From Oasisia sp. SBJ-2009 (taxonomy: Eukaryota; Annelida; Polychaeta; Sabellida; Siboglinidae), in NCBI GenBank assembly GCA_964017155.1, contig OZ024854.1, forward strand, positions 70,624,047 through 70,688,046: a stretch of DNA of 64,000 bases, written 5' to 3'. The notes under the pieces were generated by a model. It made no database searches, had not been told where the DNA came from, and saw only the letters and a program-made list of their open reading frames with translations. Of this stretch, positions 13,258-23,400 are shown one piece after another; position 1 is the first letter of the stretch; the number at the start of each line of letters is the position of its first letter. The translations under genes were made by a program, and so were the position numbers.

Positions 13258-14041
13258 TGTAGGCATTTATGTACAAGTCGGGCCCACCTCAATGTTGGTA
13301 TTATAACTGTATCTTTGCCAATATTTGATACTTGATTTTGTTAACTCAATCAATTATAATCATCTAGCGCATATTAATGTTTTATATACAGCGCGTCTTA
13401 GCAGACATTTGAGGTCGAAAAGACAGCGTGGTCGGCATAAACAAACTGTTTATTGCTCATTCCATATGCACAGCGCAGTAACATGCACCGCTGCGCTTGC
13501 GACTGGCACAAATCGCGCTGTCTTTTCGACCTCAAAAGTGTGCCAAGACGCGCTGTTTATAAAACATAAATACGCGCAAGATGATTATAATTGAATGAAT
13601 TAATTTAATCAATTATCAAATGTTGGCCAAAAATAGTGATATAATAGCAACATTGAGGTGGGTCCGACTTGTACATAAGTGCCAAATAGTGAAATAGTGA
13701 CCGCTGCGCTTGCGACTGGCACAAATCGCGCTGTCTTTTCGACCTCAAAAGTTTGCCAAGACGCGCTGTTTATAAAACATAAATACGCGCAAGATGATTA
13801 TAATTGAATGAATTAATTTAATCAATTATCAAATGTTGGCAAAAATACTGATATAATAGCAACATTGAGGTGGGTCCGACTTGTACATAAGTGCCAAATA
13901 GTGAAATACTGAACACAAATTGAGAGTATACGTGCTTTTATGAGAGAGTGCGCGTGAAAGTACGCGCCCGCAAGAGTAGGCATTCATGTACAAGTCGGGC
14001 CCACCTCAATTTTGGTATTATAACTGTATCTTTGCCAATAT
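7976..14041 (+). repeat. Array segment rich in 717-bp pairs
   Basis: Units start at 7976 (717), 8693 (502), 9195 (717), 9912 (486), 10398 (717), 11115 (487), 11602 (504), 12106 (717), 12823 (502) and 13325 (717). The 486-bp unit has the 17-bp deletion plus loss of one T (ggtgggccgac near 10230). Useful markers are 'gtattaaatg' (8981 and 13111), 'catctagcgc' (9233 and 13363), 'atatccacc' (10051) and a private G at 9987. Confidence 0.9.
11831..14041 (+). repeat. 2.2-kb duplicated block, copy 2 (offset 4,130)
   Basis: This is the partner of 7701-9911, separated from it by about 1.9 kb of other units of the same family. Most of it is also contained in the larger 5.7-kb duplication. Confidence 0.78.
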
Positions 14042-14719
14042 CTGATACTTGATTTTGTTAATTCAATCAATTATAATCATCTTGCGCATATTAATGTTTT
14101 ATATACAGCGCGTCTTAGCAGACTTTTGAGGTCGAAAAGACAGCGTGGTCGGCATAAACAAACTGTTTATTGCTCATTCCATATGCACCGCTGCGCTTGC
14201 GACTGTCACAAATCGCGCTGTCTTTTCGACCTCAACAGTTTGCCAAGACGCGCTGTTTATAAAACATAAATACGCGCAAGATGATTGTAATTGAATGAAT
14301 TAATTTAATCAAGTATCAAATGTTGGCAAAAATACTGATATAATAGCAACTTTGAGGTGGGTCCGACTTGTACATAAGTGCCAAATAGTGAAATTCTGAA
14401 CAAAAATTGAGAGTATACGTGCTTTTATGAGAGAGTGCGCGTGAAGGTACGCGCCCGCAAGAGTAGGCATTCATGTACAAGTCGGGCCCACCTCAATTTT
14501 GGTATTATAACTGTATCTTTGCCAATATTTGATACTTGATTTTGTTAATTCAATCAATTATAATCATCTTGCGCATATTAATGTTTTATATACAGCGCGT
14601 CTTAGCAGACTTTTGAGGTCGAAAAGACAGCGTGGTCGGCATAAACAAACTGTTTGTTGCTCATTCCATATGCACAGCGCAGTAACATGCACCGCTGCGC
14701 TTGCGACTGTCACAAATCG

Positions 14720-14886
14720 CGCTGTCTTTTCGACCTCAACAGTTTGCCAAGACGCGCTGTTTATAAAACATTAATACGCGCAAGATTATTGTAATTGAAT
14801 GAATTAATTTAATCAAGTATCAAATGTTGGCAAAAATACTGATATAATAGCAACTTTGAGGTGGGTCCGACTTGTACATAAGTGCC
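14720..14886 (+). repeat. Left palindrome arm L (167 bp)
   Basis: The arm starts at 'cgctgtcttttcgacc' and ends at 'cataagtgcc'. It pairs with R at 14970-15136. My hand alignment found about 21 mismatches in 167 positions and no gaps (about 87%). The outer 20 bp are perfectly complementary. The interior includes the near-perfect stretches 'aagacgcgctgt' and 'aatcaagtatcaaat'. This copy carries 'acattaat' and 'gattattg', a minor variant also seen near 30635, 38517, 41234, 49070 and 52777. Confidence 0.92.
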
Positions 14887-14969
14887 AAATAGTGAAATTC
14901 TGAACAAAAATTGAGAGTATACGTGCTTTTATGAGAGAGTGCGCGTGAAGGTACGCGACCGCAAGAGTA
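14887..14969 (+). repeat. Spacer s1 (83 bp) with a small GC-rich stem
   Basis: s1 lies between L and R and is the loop of the L/R palindrome. It contains a short hairpin of its own: 'gcgcgt' and 'acgcgc' around a 6-nt centre. In this copy the last base of the right half is changed (acgcga), leaving a 5-bp stem at 14942-14946 and 14953-14957. The centre is gaaagt or gaaggt in different units. s1 also holds the single normal copy of 'gccaaatagtga', which matters for the origin of the 213-bp derivative. Confidence 0.8.
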
Positions 14970-15136
14970 GGCATTCATGTACAAGTCGGGCCCACCTCAA
15001 TTTTGGTATTATAACTGTATCTTTGCCAATATTTGATACTTGATTTTGTTAATTCAATCAATTATAATCATCTTGCGCATATTAATGTTTTATATACAGC
15101 GCGTCTTAGCAGACTTTTGAGGTCGAAAAGACAGCG
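14970..15136 (-). repeat. Right palindrome arm R (167 bp)
   Basis: R is the reverse complement of L. It starts at 'ggcattcatgtacaag' and ends at 'gaaaagacagcg'. It contains GGGCCC (ApaI) in nearly all units and, in one subfamily, GTTAAC (HpaI), which reads GTTAAT in the other subfamily, as here. R-arm variants used to follow subfamilies are cagacTtttg or cagacAtttg, cttaGcag, cttaAcag or cttaCcag, and attaatGt or attaatAt. Confidence 0.92.
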
Positions 15137-15223
15137 TGGTCGGCATAAACAAACTGTTTATTGCTCATTCCATATGCACAGCGCAGTAACATGCACCGCT
15201 GCGCTTGCGACTGTCACAAATCG
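15137..15223 (+). repeat. Spacer s2 (87 bp) with the 17-bp indel site
   Basis: s2 joins R to the next L and is the loop of the R/L palindrome. It contains CATATG (NdeI) in most units. It also has a 7-bp stem, 'agcgcag' at 15180-15186 and 'ctgcgct' at 15199-15205, with a 12-nt loop. Direct repeats 'atgcac' at 15174-15179 and 15191-15196 flank the segment missing from all 487-bp and 486-bp monomers. The deletion removes one repeat plus 11 bp and destroys the small stem. Confidence 0.85.
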
Positions 15224-15958
15224 CGCTGTCTTTTCGACCTCAACAGTTTGCCAAGACGCGCTGTTTATAAAACATAAATACGCGCAAGATGATTGTAATT
15301 GAATGAATTAATTTAATCAAGTATCAAATGTTGGCAAAAATACTGATATAATAGCAACTTTGAGGTGGGTCCGACTTGTACATAAGTGCCAAATAGTGAA
15401 ATTCTGAACAAAAATTGAGAGTATACGTGCTTTTATAAGAGAGTGCGCGTGAAGGTACGCGCCCGCAAGAGTAGGCATTCATGTACAAGTCGGGCCCACC
15501 TCAATTTTGGTATTATAACTGTATCTTTGCCAATATTTGATACTTGATTTTGTTAACTCAATCAATTATAATCATCTTGCGCATATTAATGTTTTATATA
15601 CAGCGCGTCTTAGCAGACATTTGAGGTCGAAAAGACAGCGTGGTCGGCATAAACAAACTGTTTATTGCTCATTCCATATGCACAGCGCAGTAACATGCAC
15701 CGCTGCGCTTGCGACTGGCACAAATCGCGCTGTCTTTTCGACCTCAACAGTTTGCCAAGACGCGCTGTTTATAAAACATAAATACGCGCAAGATGATTAT
15801 AATTGAATGAATTAATTTAATCAATTATCAAATGTTGGCAAAAATACTGATATAATAGCAACATTGAGGTGGGTCCGACTTGTACATAAGTGCCAAATAG
15901 TGAAATACTGAACACAAATTGAGAGTATACGTGCTTTTATGAGAGAGTGCGCGTGAAA

Positions 15959-18900
15959 GTACGCGCCCGCAAGAGTAGGCATTCATGTACAAGTCGGGCC
16001 CACCTCAATTTTGGTATTATAACTGTATCTTTGCCAATATCTGATACTTGATTTTGTTAATTCAATCAATTATAATCATCTTGCGCAAATTAATATTTTA
16101 TATACAGCGCGTCTTAGCAGACTTTTGAGGTCGAAAAGACAGCGTGGTCGGCATAAACAAACTGTTTATTGCTCATTCCATATGCACCGCTGCGCTTGCG
16201 ACTGTCACAAATCGCGCTGTCTTTTCGACCTCAACAGTTTGCCAAGACGCGCTGTTTATAAAACATAAATACGCGCAAGATGATTGTAATTGAATGAATT
16301 AATTTAATCAAGTATCAAATGTTGGCAAAAATACTGATATAATAGCAACTTTGAGGTGGGTCCGACTTGTACATAAGTGCCAAATAGTGAAATTCTGAAC
16401 AAAAATTGAGAGTATACGTGCTTTTATGAGAGAGTGCGCGTGAAGGTACGCGCCCGCAAGTGTAGGCATTCATGTACAAGTCGGGCCCACCTCAATTTTG
16501 GTATTATAACTGTATCTTTGCCAATATTTGATACTTGATTTTGTTAACTCAATCAATTATAATTATCTTGCGCATATTAATGTTTTATATACAGCGCGTC
16601 TTAACAGACTTTTGAGGTCGAAAAGACAGCGTGGTCGGCATAAACAAACTGTTTATTGCTCATTCCATATGCACAGCGCAGTAACATGCACCGCTGCGCT
16701 TGCGACTGTCACAAATCGCGCTGTCTTTTCGACCTCAACAGTTTGCCAAGACGCGCTGTTTATAAAACATAAATACGCGCAAGATGATTGTAATTGAATG
16801 AATTAATTTAATCAAGTATCAAATGTTGGCCAAAAATAGTGATATAATAGCAACATTGAGGTGGGTCCGACTTGTACATAAGTGCCAAATAGTGAAATAG
16901 TGACCGCTGCGCTTGCGACTGGCACAAATCGCGCTGTCTTTTCGACCTCAAAAGTTTGCCAAGACGCGCTGTTTATAAAACATAAATACGCGCAAGATGA
17001 TTATAATTGAATGAATTAATTTAATCAATTATCAAATGTTGGCAAAAATACTGATATAATAGCAACATTGAGGTGGGTCCGACTTGTACATAAGTGCCAA
17101 ATAGTGAAATACTGAACACAAATTGAGAGTATACGTGCTTTTATGAGAGAGTGCGCGTGAAAGTACGCGCCCGCAAGAGTAGGCATTCATGTACAAGTCG
17201 GGCCCACCTCAATTTTGGTATTATAACTGTATCTTTGCCAATATCTGATACTTGATTTTGTTAATTCAATCAATTATAATCATCTTGCGCAAATTAATAT
17301 TTTATATACAGCGCGTCTTAGCAGACTTTTGAGGTCGAAAAGACAGCGTGGTCGGCATAAACAAACTGTTTATTGCTCATTCCATATGCACCGCTGCGCT
17401 TGCGACTGTCACAAATCGCGCTGTCTTTTCGACCTCAACAGTTTGCCAAGACGCGCTGTTTATAAAACATAAATACGCGCAAGATGATTGTAATTGAATG
17501 AATTAATTTAATCAAGTATCAAATGTTGGCAAAAATACTGATATAATAGCAACTTTGAGGTGGGTCCGACTTGTACATAAGTGCCAAATAGTGAAATTCT
17601 GAACAAAAATTGAGAGTATACGTGCTTTTATGAGAGAGTGCGCGTGAAGGTACGCGCCCGCAAGTGTAGGCATTCATGTACAAGTCGGGCCCACCTCAAT
17701 TTTGGTATTATAACTGTATCTTTGCCAATATTTGATACTTGATTTTGTTAACTCAATCAATTATAATTATCTTGCGCATATTAATGTTTTATATACAGCG
17801 CGTCTTAACAGACTTTTGAGGTCGAAAAGACAGCGTGGTCGGCATAAACAAACTGTTTATTGCTCATTCCATATGCACAGCGCAGTAACATGCACCGCTG
17901 CGCTTGCGACTGTCACAAATCGCGCTGTCTTTACGACCTCAACAGTTTGCCAAGACGCGCTGTTTATAAAACATAAATACGCGCAAGATGATTGTAATTG
18001 AATGAATTAATTTAATCAAGTATCAAATGTTGGCCAAAAATAGTGATATAATAGCAACATTGAGGTGGGTCCGACTTGTACATAAGTGCCAAATAGTGAA
18101 ATAGTGACCGCTGCGCTTGCGACTGGCACAAATCGCGCTGTCTTTTCGACCTCAAAAGTTTGCCAAGACGCGCTGTTTATAAAACATAAATACGCGCAAG
18201 ATGATTATAATTGAATGAATTAATTTAATCAATTATCAAATGTTGGCAAAAATACTGATATAATAGCAACATTGAGCTGGGTCCGACTTGTACATAAGTG
18301 CCAAATAGTGAAATACTGAACACAAATTGAGAGTATACGTGCTTTTATGAGAGAGTGCGCGTGAAAGTACGCGCCCGCAAGAGTAGGCATTCATGTACAA
18401 GTCGGGCCCACCTCAATTTTGGTATTATAACTGTATCTTTGCCAATATCTGATACTTGATTTTGTTAATTCAATCAATTATAATCATCTTGCGCATATTA
18501 ATGTTTTATATACAGCGCGTCTTAGCAGACTTTTGAGGTCGAAAAGACAGCGTGGTCGGCATAAACAAACTGTTTATTGCTCATTCCATATGCACCGCTG
18601 CGCTTGCGACTGTCACAAATCGCGCTGTCTTTTCGACCTCAACAGTTTGCCAAGACGCGCTGTTTATAAAACATAAATACGCGCAAGATGATTGTAATTG
18701 AATGAATTAATTTAATCAAGTATCAAATGTTGGCAAAAATACTGATATAATAGCTACTTTGAGGTGGGTCCGACTTGTACATAAGTGCCAAATAGTGAAA
18801 TTCTGAACAAAAATTGAGAGTATACGTGCTTTTATGAGAGAGTGCGCGTGAAGGTACGCGCCCGCAAGAGTAGGCATTCATGTACAAGTCGGGCCCACCT

Positions 18901-19648
18901 CAATTTTGGTATTATAACTGTATCTTTGCCAATATTTGATACTTGATTTTGTTAACTCAATCAATTATAATCATCTTGCGCATATTAATGTTTTATATAC
19001 AGCGCGTCTTAGCAGACATTTGAGGTCGAAAAGACAGCGTGGTCGGCATAAACAAACTGTTTATTGCTCATTCCATATGCACAGCGCAGTAACATGCACC
19101 GCTGCGCTTGCGACTGTCACAAATCGCGCTGTCTTTTCGACCTCAACAGTTTGCCAAGACGCTGTTTATAAAACATAAATACGCGCAAGATGATTGTAAT
19201 TGAATGAATTAATTTAATCAAGTATCAAATGTTGGCAAAAATACTGATATAATAGCAACTTTGAGGTGGGTCCGACTTGTACATAAGTGCCAAATAGTGA
19301 AATTCGGAAAACAAATTGAGAGTATACGTGCTTTTATGAGAGAGTGCGCGTGAAGGTACGCGCCCGCAAGTGTAGGCATTTATGTACAAGTCGGGCCCAC
19401 CTCAATGTTGGTATTATAACTGTATCTTTGCCAATATTTGATACTTGATTTTGTTAACTCAATCAATTATAATCATCTTGCGCATATTAATGTTTTATAT
19501 ACAGCGCGTCTTAGCAGACATTTGAGGTCGAAAAGACAGCGTGGTCGGCATAAACAAACTGTTTATTGCTCATTCCATATGCACAGCGCAGTAACATGCA
19601 CCGCTGCGCTTGCGACTGGCACAAATCGCGCTGTCTTTTCGACCTCAA
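15959..19648 (+). repeat. 3.7-kb near-identical block B, copy 1
   Basis: This block matches 25711-29400 at an offset of 9,752 over seven phase marks. Rare shared markers are 'ctttacgacc' (17930 and 27682), 'attgagctgg' (near 18275 and 28027) and 'gaaattcgg' (near 19306 and 29058). It ends where 'caacag' (19649) faces 'caaaag' (29401). Confidence 0.87.
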
Positions 19649-20443
19649 CAGTTTGCCAAGACGCGCTGTTTATAAAACATAAATACGCGCAAGATGATTA
19701 TAATTGAATGAATTAATTTAATCAATTATCAAATGTTGGCAAAAATACTGATATAATAGCAACATTGAGGTGGGTCCGACTTGTACATAAGTGCCAAATA
19801 GTGAAATACTGAACACAAATTGAGAGTATACGTGCTTTTATGAGAGAGTGCGCGTGAAAGTACGCGACCGCAAGAGTAGGCATTCATGTACAAGTCGGGC
19901 CCACCTCAATTTTGGTATTATAACTGTATCTTTGCCAATATCTGATACTTGATTTTGTTAATTCAATCAATTATAATCATCTTGCGCATATTAATATTTT
20001 ATATACAGCGCGTCTTAGCAGACTTTTGAGGTCGAAAAGACAGCGTGGTCGGCATAAACAAACTGTTTATTGCTCATTCCATATGCACAGCGCAGTAACA
20101 TGCACCGCTGCGCTTGCGACTGGCACAAATCGCGCTGTCTTTTCGACCTCAACAGTTTGCCAAGACGCTGTTTATAAAACATAAATACGCGCAAGATGAT
20201 TGTAATTGAATGAATTAATTTAATCAAGTATCAAATGTTGGCAAAAATACTGATATAATAGCAACTTTGAGGTGGGTCCGACTTGTACATAAGTGCCAAA
20301 TAGTGAAATTCTGAAAACAAATTGAGAGTATACGTGCTTTTATGAGAGAGTGCGCGTGAAGGTACGCGCCCGCAAGTGTAGGCATTTATGTACAAGTCGG
20401 GCCCACCTCAATGTTGGTATTATAACTGTATCTTTGCCAATAT
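16528..20443 (+). repeat. Array segment: 717+487 alternation (1,204-bp period), then 502-504-502
   Basis: Units start at 16528 (717), 17245 (487), 17732 (717), 18449 (487), 18936 (502), 19438 (504) and 19942 (502). The 717 units carry the 'cttaacag' haplotype, and the 487 units at 16041 and 17245 carry 'cttgcgcaaatt'. The 717+487 pair is the simplest higher-order unit in the window. It is also present at 26280-28687 and 42991-45398. Confidence 0.9.
16719..16931 (+). repeat. Representative 213-bp one-armed derivative
   Basis: This unit runs from one L-arm start (16719) to the next (16932). It holds a complete L arm, the first bases of s1 and the end of s2. The R arm and most of both spacers (292 bp) are gone, and the L arm has one added C. 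The junction after 16903 reads 'aaatagtgaccgctg'. Thirty-one copies exist, all with this junction. It falls after bases 1312, 2516, 4222, 5928, 6645, 8351, 9570, 10773, 12481, 13700, 16903, 18107, 20819, 22038, 23241, 24949, 26655, 27859, 29565, 35237, 36943, 40650, 43366, 44570, 46276, 47495, 51202, 55396, 56600, 58308 and 61509. All carry 'ttggccaaaaatagtg' in the L arm, where ordinary arms have 'ttggcaaaaatactg'. A single founding deletion followed by amplification explains this. Confidence 0.92.
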
Positions 20444-23400
20444 TTGATACTTGATTTTGTTAACTCAATCAATTATAATCATCTTGCGCATATTAATGTT
20501 TTATATACAGCGCGTCTTAGCAGACATTTGAGGTCGAAAAGACAGCGTGGTCGGCATAAACAAACTGTTTATTGCTCATTCCATATGCACAGCGCAGTAA
20601 CATGCACCGCTGCGCTTGGGACTGGCACAAATCGCGCTGTCTTTTCGACCTCAAAAGTGTGCCAAGACGCGCTGTTTATAAAACATAAATACGCGCAAGA
20701 TGATTATAATTGAATGAATTAATTTAATCAATTATCAAATGTTGGCCAAAAATAGTGATATAATAGCAACATTGAGGTGGGTCCGACTTGTACATAAGTG
20801 CCAAATAGTGAAATAGTGACCGCTGCGCTTGCGACTGGCACAAATCGCGCTGTCTTTTCGACCTCAAAAGTTTGCCAAGACGCGCTGTTTATAAAACATA
20901 AATACGCGCAAGATGATTATAATTGAATGAATTAATTTAATCAATTATCAAATGTTGGCAAAAATACTGATATAATAGCAACATTGAGGTGGGTCCGACT
21001 TGTACATAAGTGCCAAATAGTGAAATACTGAACACAAATTGAGAGTATACGTGCTTTTATGAGAGAGTGCGCGTGAAAGTACGCGCCCGCAAGAGTAGGC
21101 ATTCATGTACAAGTCGGGCCCACCTCAATTTTGGTATTATAACTGTATCTTTGCCAATATTTGATACTTGATTTTGTTAACTCAATCAATTATAATCATC
21201 TTGCGCATATTAATGTTTTATATACAGCGCGTCTTAGCAGACATTTGAGGTCGAAAAGACAGCGTGGTCGGCATAAACAAACTGTTTATTGCTCATTCCA
21301 TATGCACAGCGCAGTAACATGCACCGCTGCGCTTGCGACTGGCACAAATCGCGCTGTCTTTTCGACCTCAACAGTTTGCCAAGACGCTGTTTATAAAACA
21401 TAAATACGCGCAAGATGATTGTAATTGAATGAATTAATTTAATCAAGTATTAAATGTTGGCAAAAATACTGATATAATAGCAACTTTGAGGTGGGTCCGA
21501 CTTGTACATAAGTGCCAAATAGTGAAATTCTGAAAACAAATTGAGAGTATACGTGCTTTTATGAGAGAGTGCGCGTGAAGGTACGCGCCCGCAAGTGTAG
21601 GCATTTATGTACAAGTCGGGCCCACCTCAATGTTGGTATTATAACTGTATCTTTGCCAATATTTGATACTTGATTTTGTTAACTCAATCAATTATAATCA
21701 TCTAGCGCATATTAATGTTTTATATACAGCGCGTCTTAGCAGACATTTGAGGTCGAAAAGACAGCGTGGTCGGCATAAACAAACTGTTTATTGCTCATTC
21801 CATATGCACAGCGCAGTAACATGCACCGCTGCGCTTGCGACTGGCACAAATCGCGCTGTCTTTTCGACCTCAAAAGTGTGCCAAGACGCGCTGTTTATAA
21901 AACATAAATACGCGCAAGATGATTATAATTGAATGAATTAATTTAATCAATTATCAAATGTTGGCCAAAAATAGTGATATAATAGCAACATTGAGGTGGG
22001 TCCGACTTGTACATAAGTGCCAAATAGTGAAATAGTGACCGCTGCGCTTGCGACTGGCACAAATCGCGCTGTCTTTTCGACCTCAAAAGTTTGCCAAGAC
22101 GCGCTGTTTATAAAACATAAATACGCGCAAGATGATTATAATTGAATGAATTAATTTAATCAATTATCAAATGTTGGCAAAAATACTGATATAATAGCAA
22201 CATTGAGGTGGGTCCGACTTGTACATAAGTGCCAAATAGTGAAATACTGAACACAAATTGAGAGTATACGTGCTTTTATGAGAGAGTGCGCGTGAAAGTA
22301 CGCGCCCGCAAGAGTAGGCATTCATGTACAAGTCGGGCCCACCTCAATTTTGGTATTATAACTGTATCTTTGCCAATATTTGATACTTGATTTTGTTAAC
22401 TCAATCAATTATAATCATCTTGCGCATATTAATATTTTATATACAGCGCGTCTTAGCAGACTTTTGAGGTCGAAAAGACAGCGTGGTCGGCATAAACAAA
22501 CTGTTTATTGCTCATTCCATATCCACCGCTGCGCTTGCGACTGTCACAAATCGCGCTGTCTTTTCGACCTCAACAGTTTGCCAAGACGCGCTGTTTATAA
22601 AACATAAATACGCGCAAGATGATTGTAATTGAATGAATTAATTTAATCAAGTATCAAATGTTGGCAAAAATACTGATATAATAGCTACTTTGAGGTGGGC
22701 CGACTTGTACATAAGTGCCAAATAGTGAAATTCTGAACAAAAATTGAGAGTATACGTGCTTTTATGAGAGAGTGCGCGTGAAGGTACGCGCCCGCAAGAG
22801 TAGGCATTCATGTACAAGTCGGGCCCACCTCAATTTTGGTATTATAACTGTATCTTTGCCAATATTTGATACTTGATTTTGTTAACTCAATCAATTATAA
22901 TCATCTTGCGCATATTAATGTTTTATATACAGCGCGTCTTAGCAGACATTTGAGGTCGAAAAGACAGCGTGGTCGGCATAAACAAACTGTTTATTGCTCA
23001 TTCCATATGCACAGCGCAGTAACATGCACCGCTGCGCTTGCGACTGGCACAAATCGCGCTGTCTTTTCGACCTCAAAAGTGTGCCAAGACGCGCTGTTTA
23101 TAAAACATAAATACGCGCAAGATGATTATAATTGAATGAATTAATTTAATCAATTATCAAATGTTGGCCAAAAATAGTGATATAATAGCAACATTGAGGT
23201 GGGTCCGACTTGTACATAAGTGCCAAATAGTGAAATAGTGACCGCTGCGCTTGCGACTGGCACAAATCGCGCTGTCTTTTCGACCTCAAAAGTTTGCCAA
23301 GACGCGCTGTTTATAAAACATAAATACGCGCAAGATGATTATAATTGAATTAATTAATTTAATCAATTATCAAATGTTGGCAAAAATACTGATATAATAG

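Larger units (their letters stand above)
14720..15223 (+). repeat. Representative full 504-bp monomer, drawn as L-s1-R-s2
   Basis: This frame shows the internal architecture best. The left arm L is followed by spacer s1, right arm R (the reverse complement of L) and spacer s2, which leads into the next L at 15224. The four parts add up to exactly 504 bp (167+83+167+87). A perfectly gap-free arm alignment and arms that begin and end at the same points in all full-length monomers suggest that the inverted pair existed before the family was amplified. L-s1-R (417 bp) resembles a foldback element with long terminal inverted repeats. However, I see no target-site duplication at its edges and no transposase, so a foldback or MITE origin is only one possibility. 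An inverted duplication of an older, roughly 250-bp satellite is another. Confidence 0.9.
14042..16527 (+). repeat. Array segment: first run of consecutive 504-bp monomers
   Basis: Units start at 14042 (487), 14529, 15033 and 15537 (504 each) and 16041 (487). Most carry GTTAAT rather than GTTAAC, marking the second subfamily. Its phase mark is often CTG instead of TTG. Local markers are 'tttgttgctc' (14653) and 'acgcgaccgc' (14955). There are no one-armed derivatives between 13.7 and 16.7 kb. Confidence 0.9.

Noticed and set aside
14942..14957. Rho-independent terminator at the small s1 stem
   Set aside because: The stem is only 5-6 bp, has no following T-run, and the context is a probable eukaryotic satellite.
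15104..15115. TATA-like motifs in the arms ('ttttatataca', 'tttataaaac') as promoters
   Set aside because: They are part of AT-rich arm sequence. No downstream gene or conserved promoter partner elements are seen, so I cannot support a promoter call.
14720..15136. Intact foldback transposon or MITE with 167-bp terminal inverted repeats
   Set aside because: The geometry fits, but every copy sits in the same tandem frame, no target-site duplication is visible at the arm ends and there is no transposase. It is kept only as a possible ancestry.
15137..15223. CENP-B box in s2 or arms
   Set aside because: I looked for the TTCG....A..CGGG core. 'ttttcgacctcaa' lacks the CGGG half at the required spacing.
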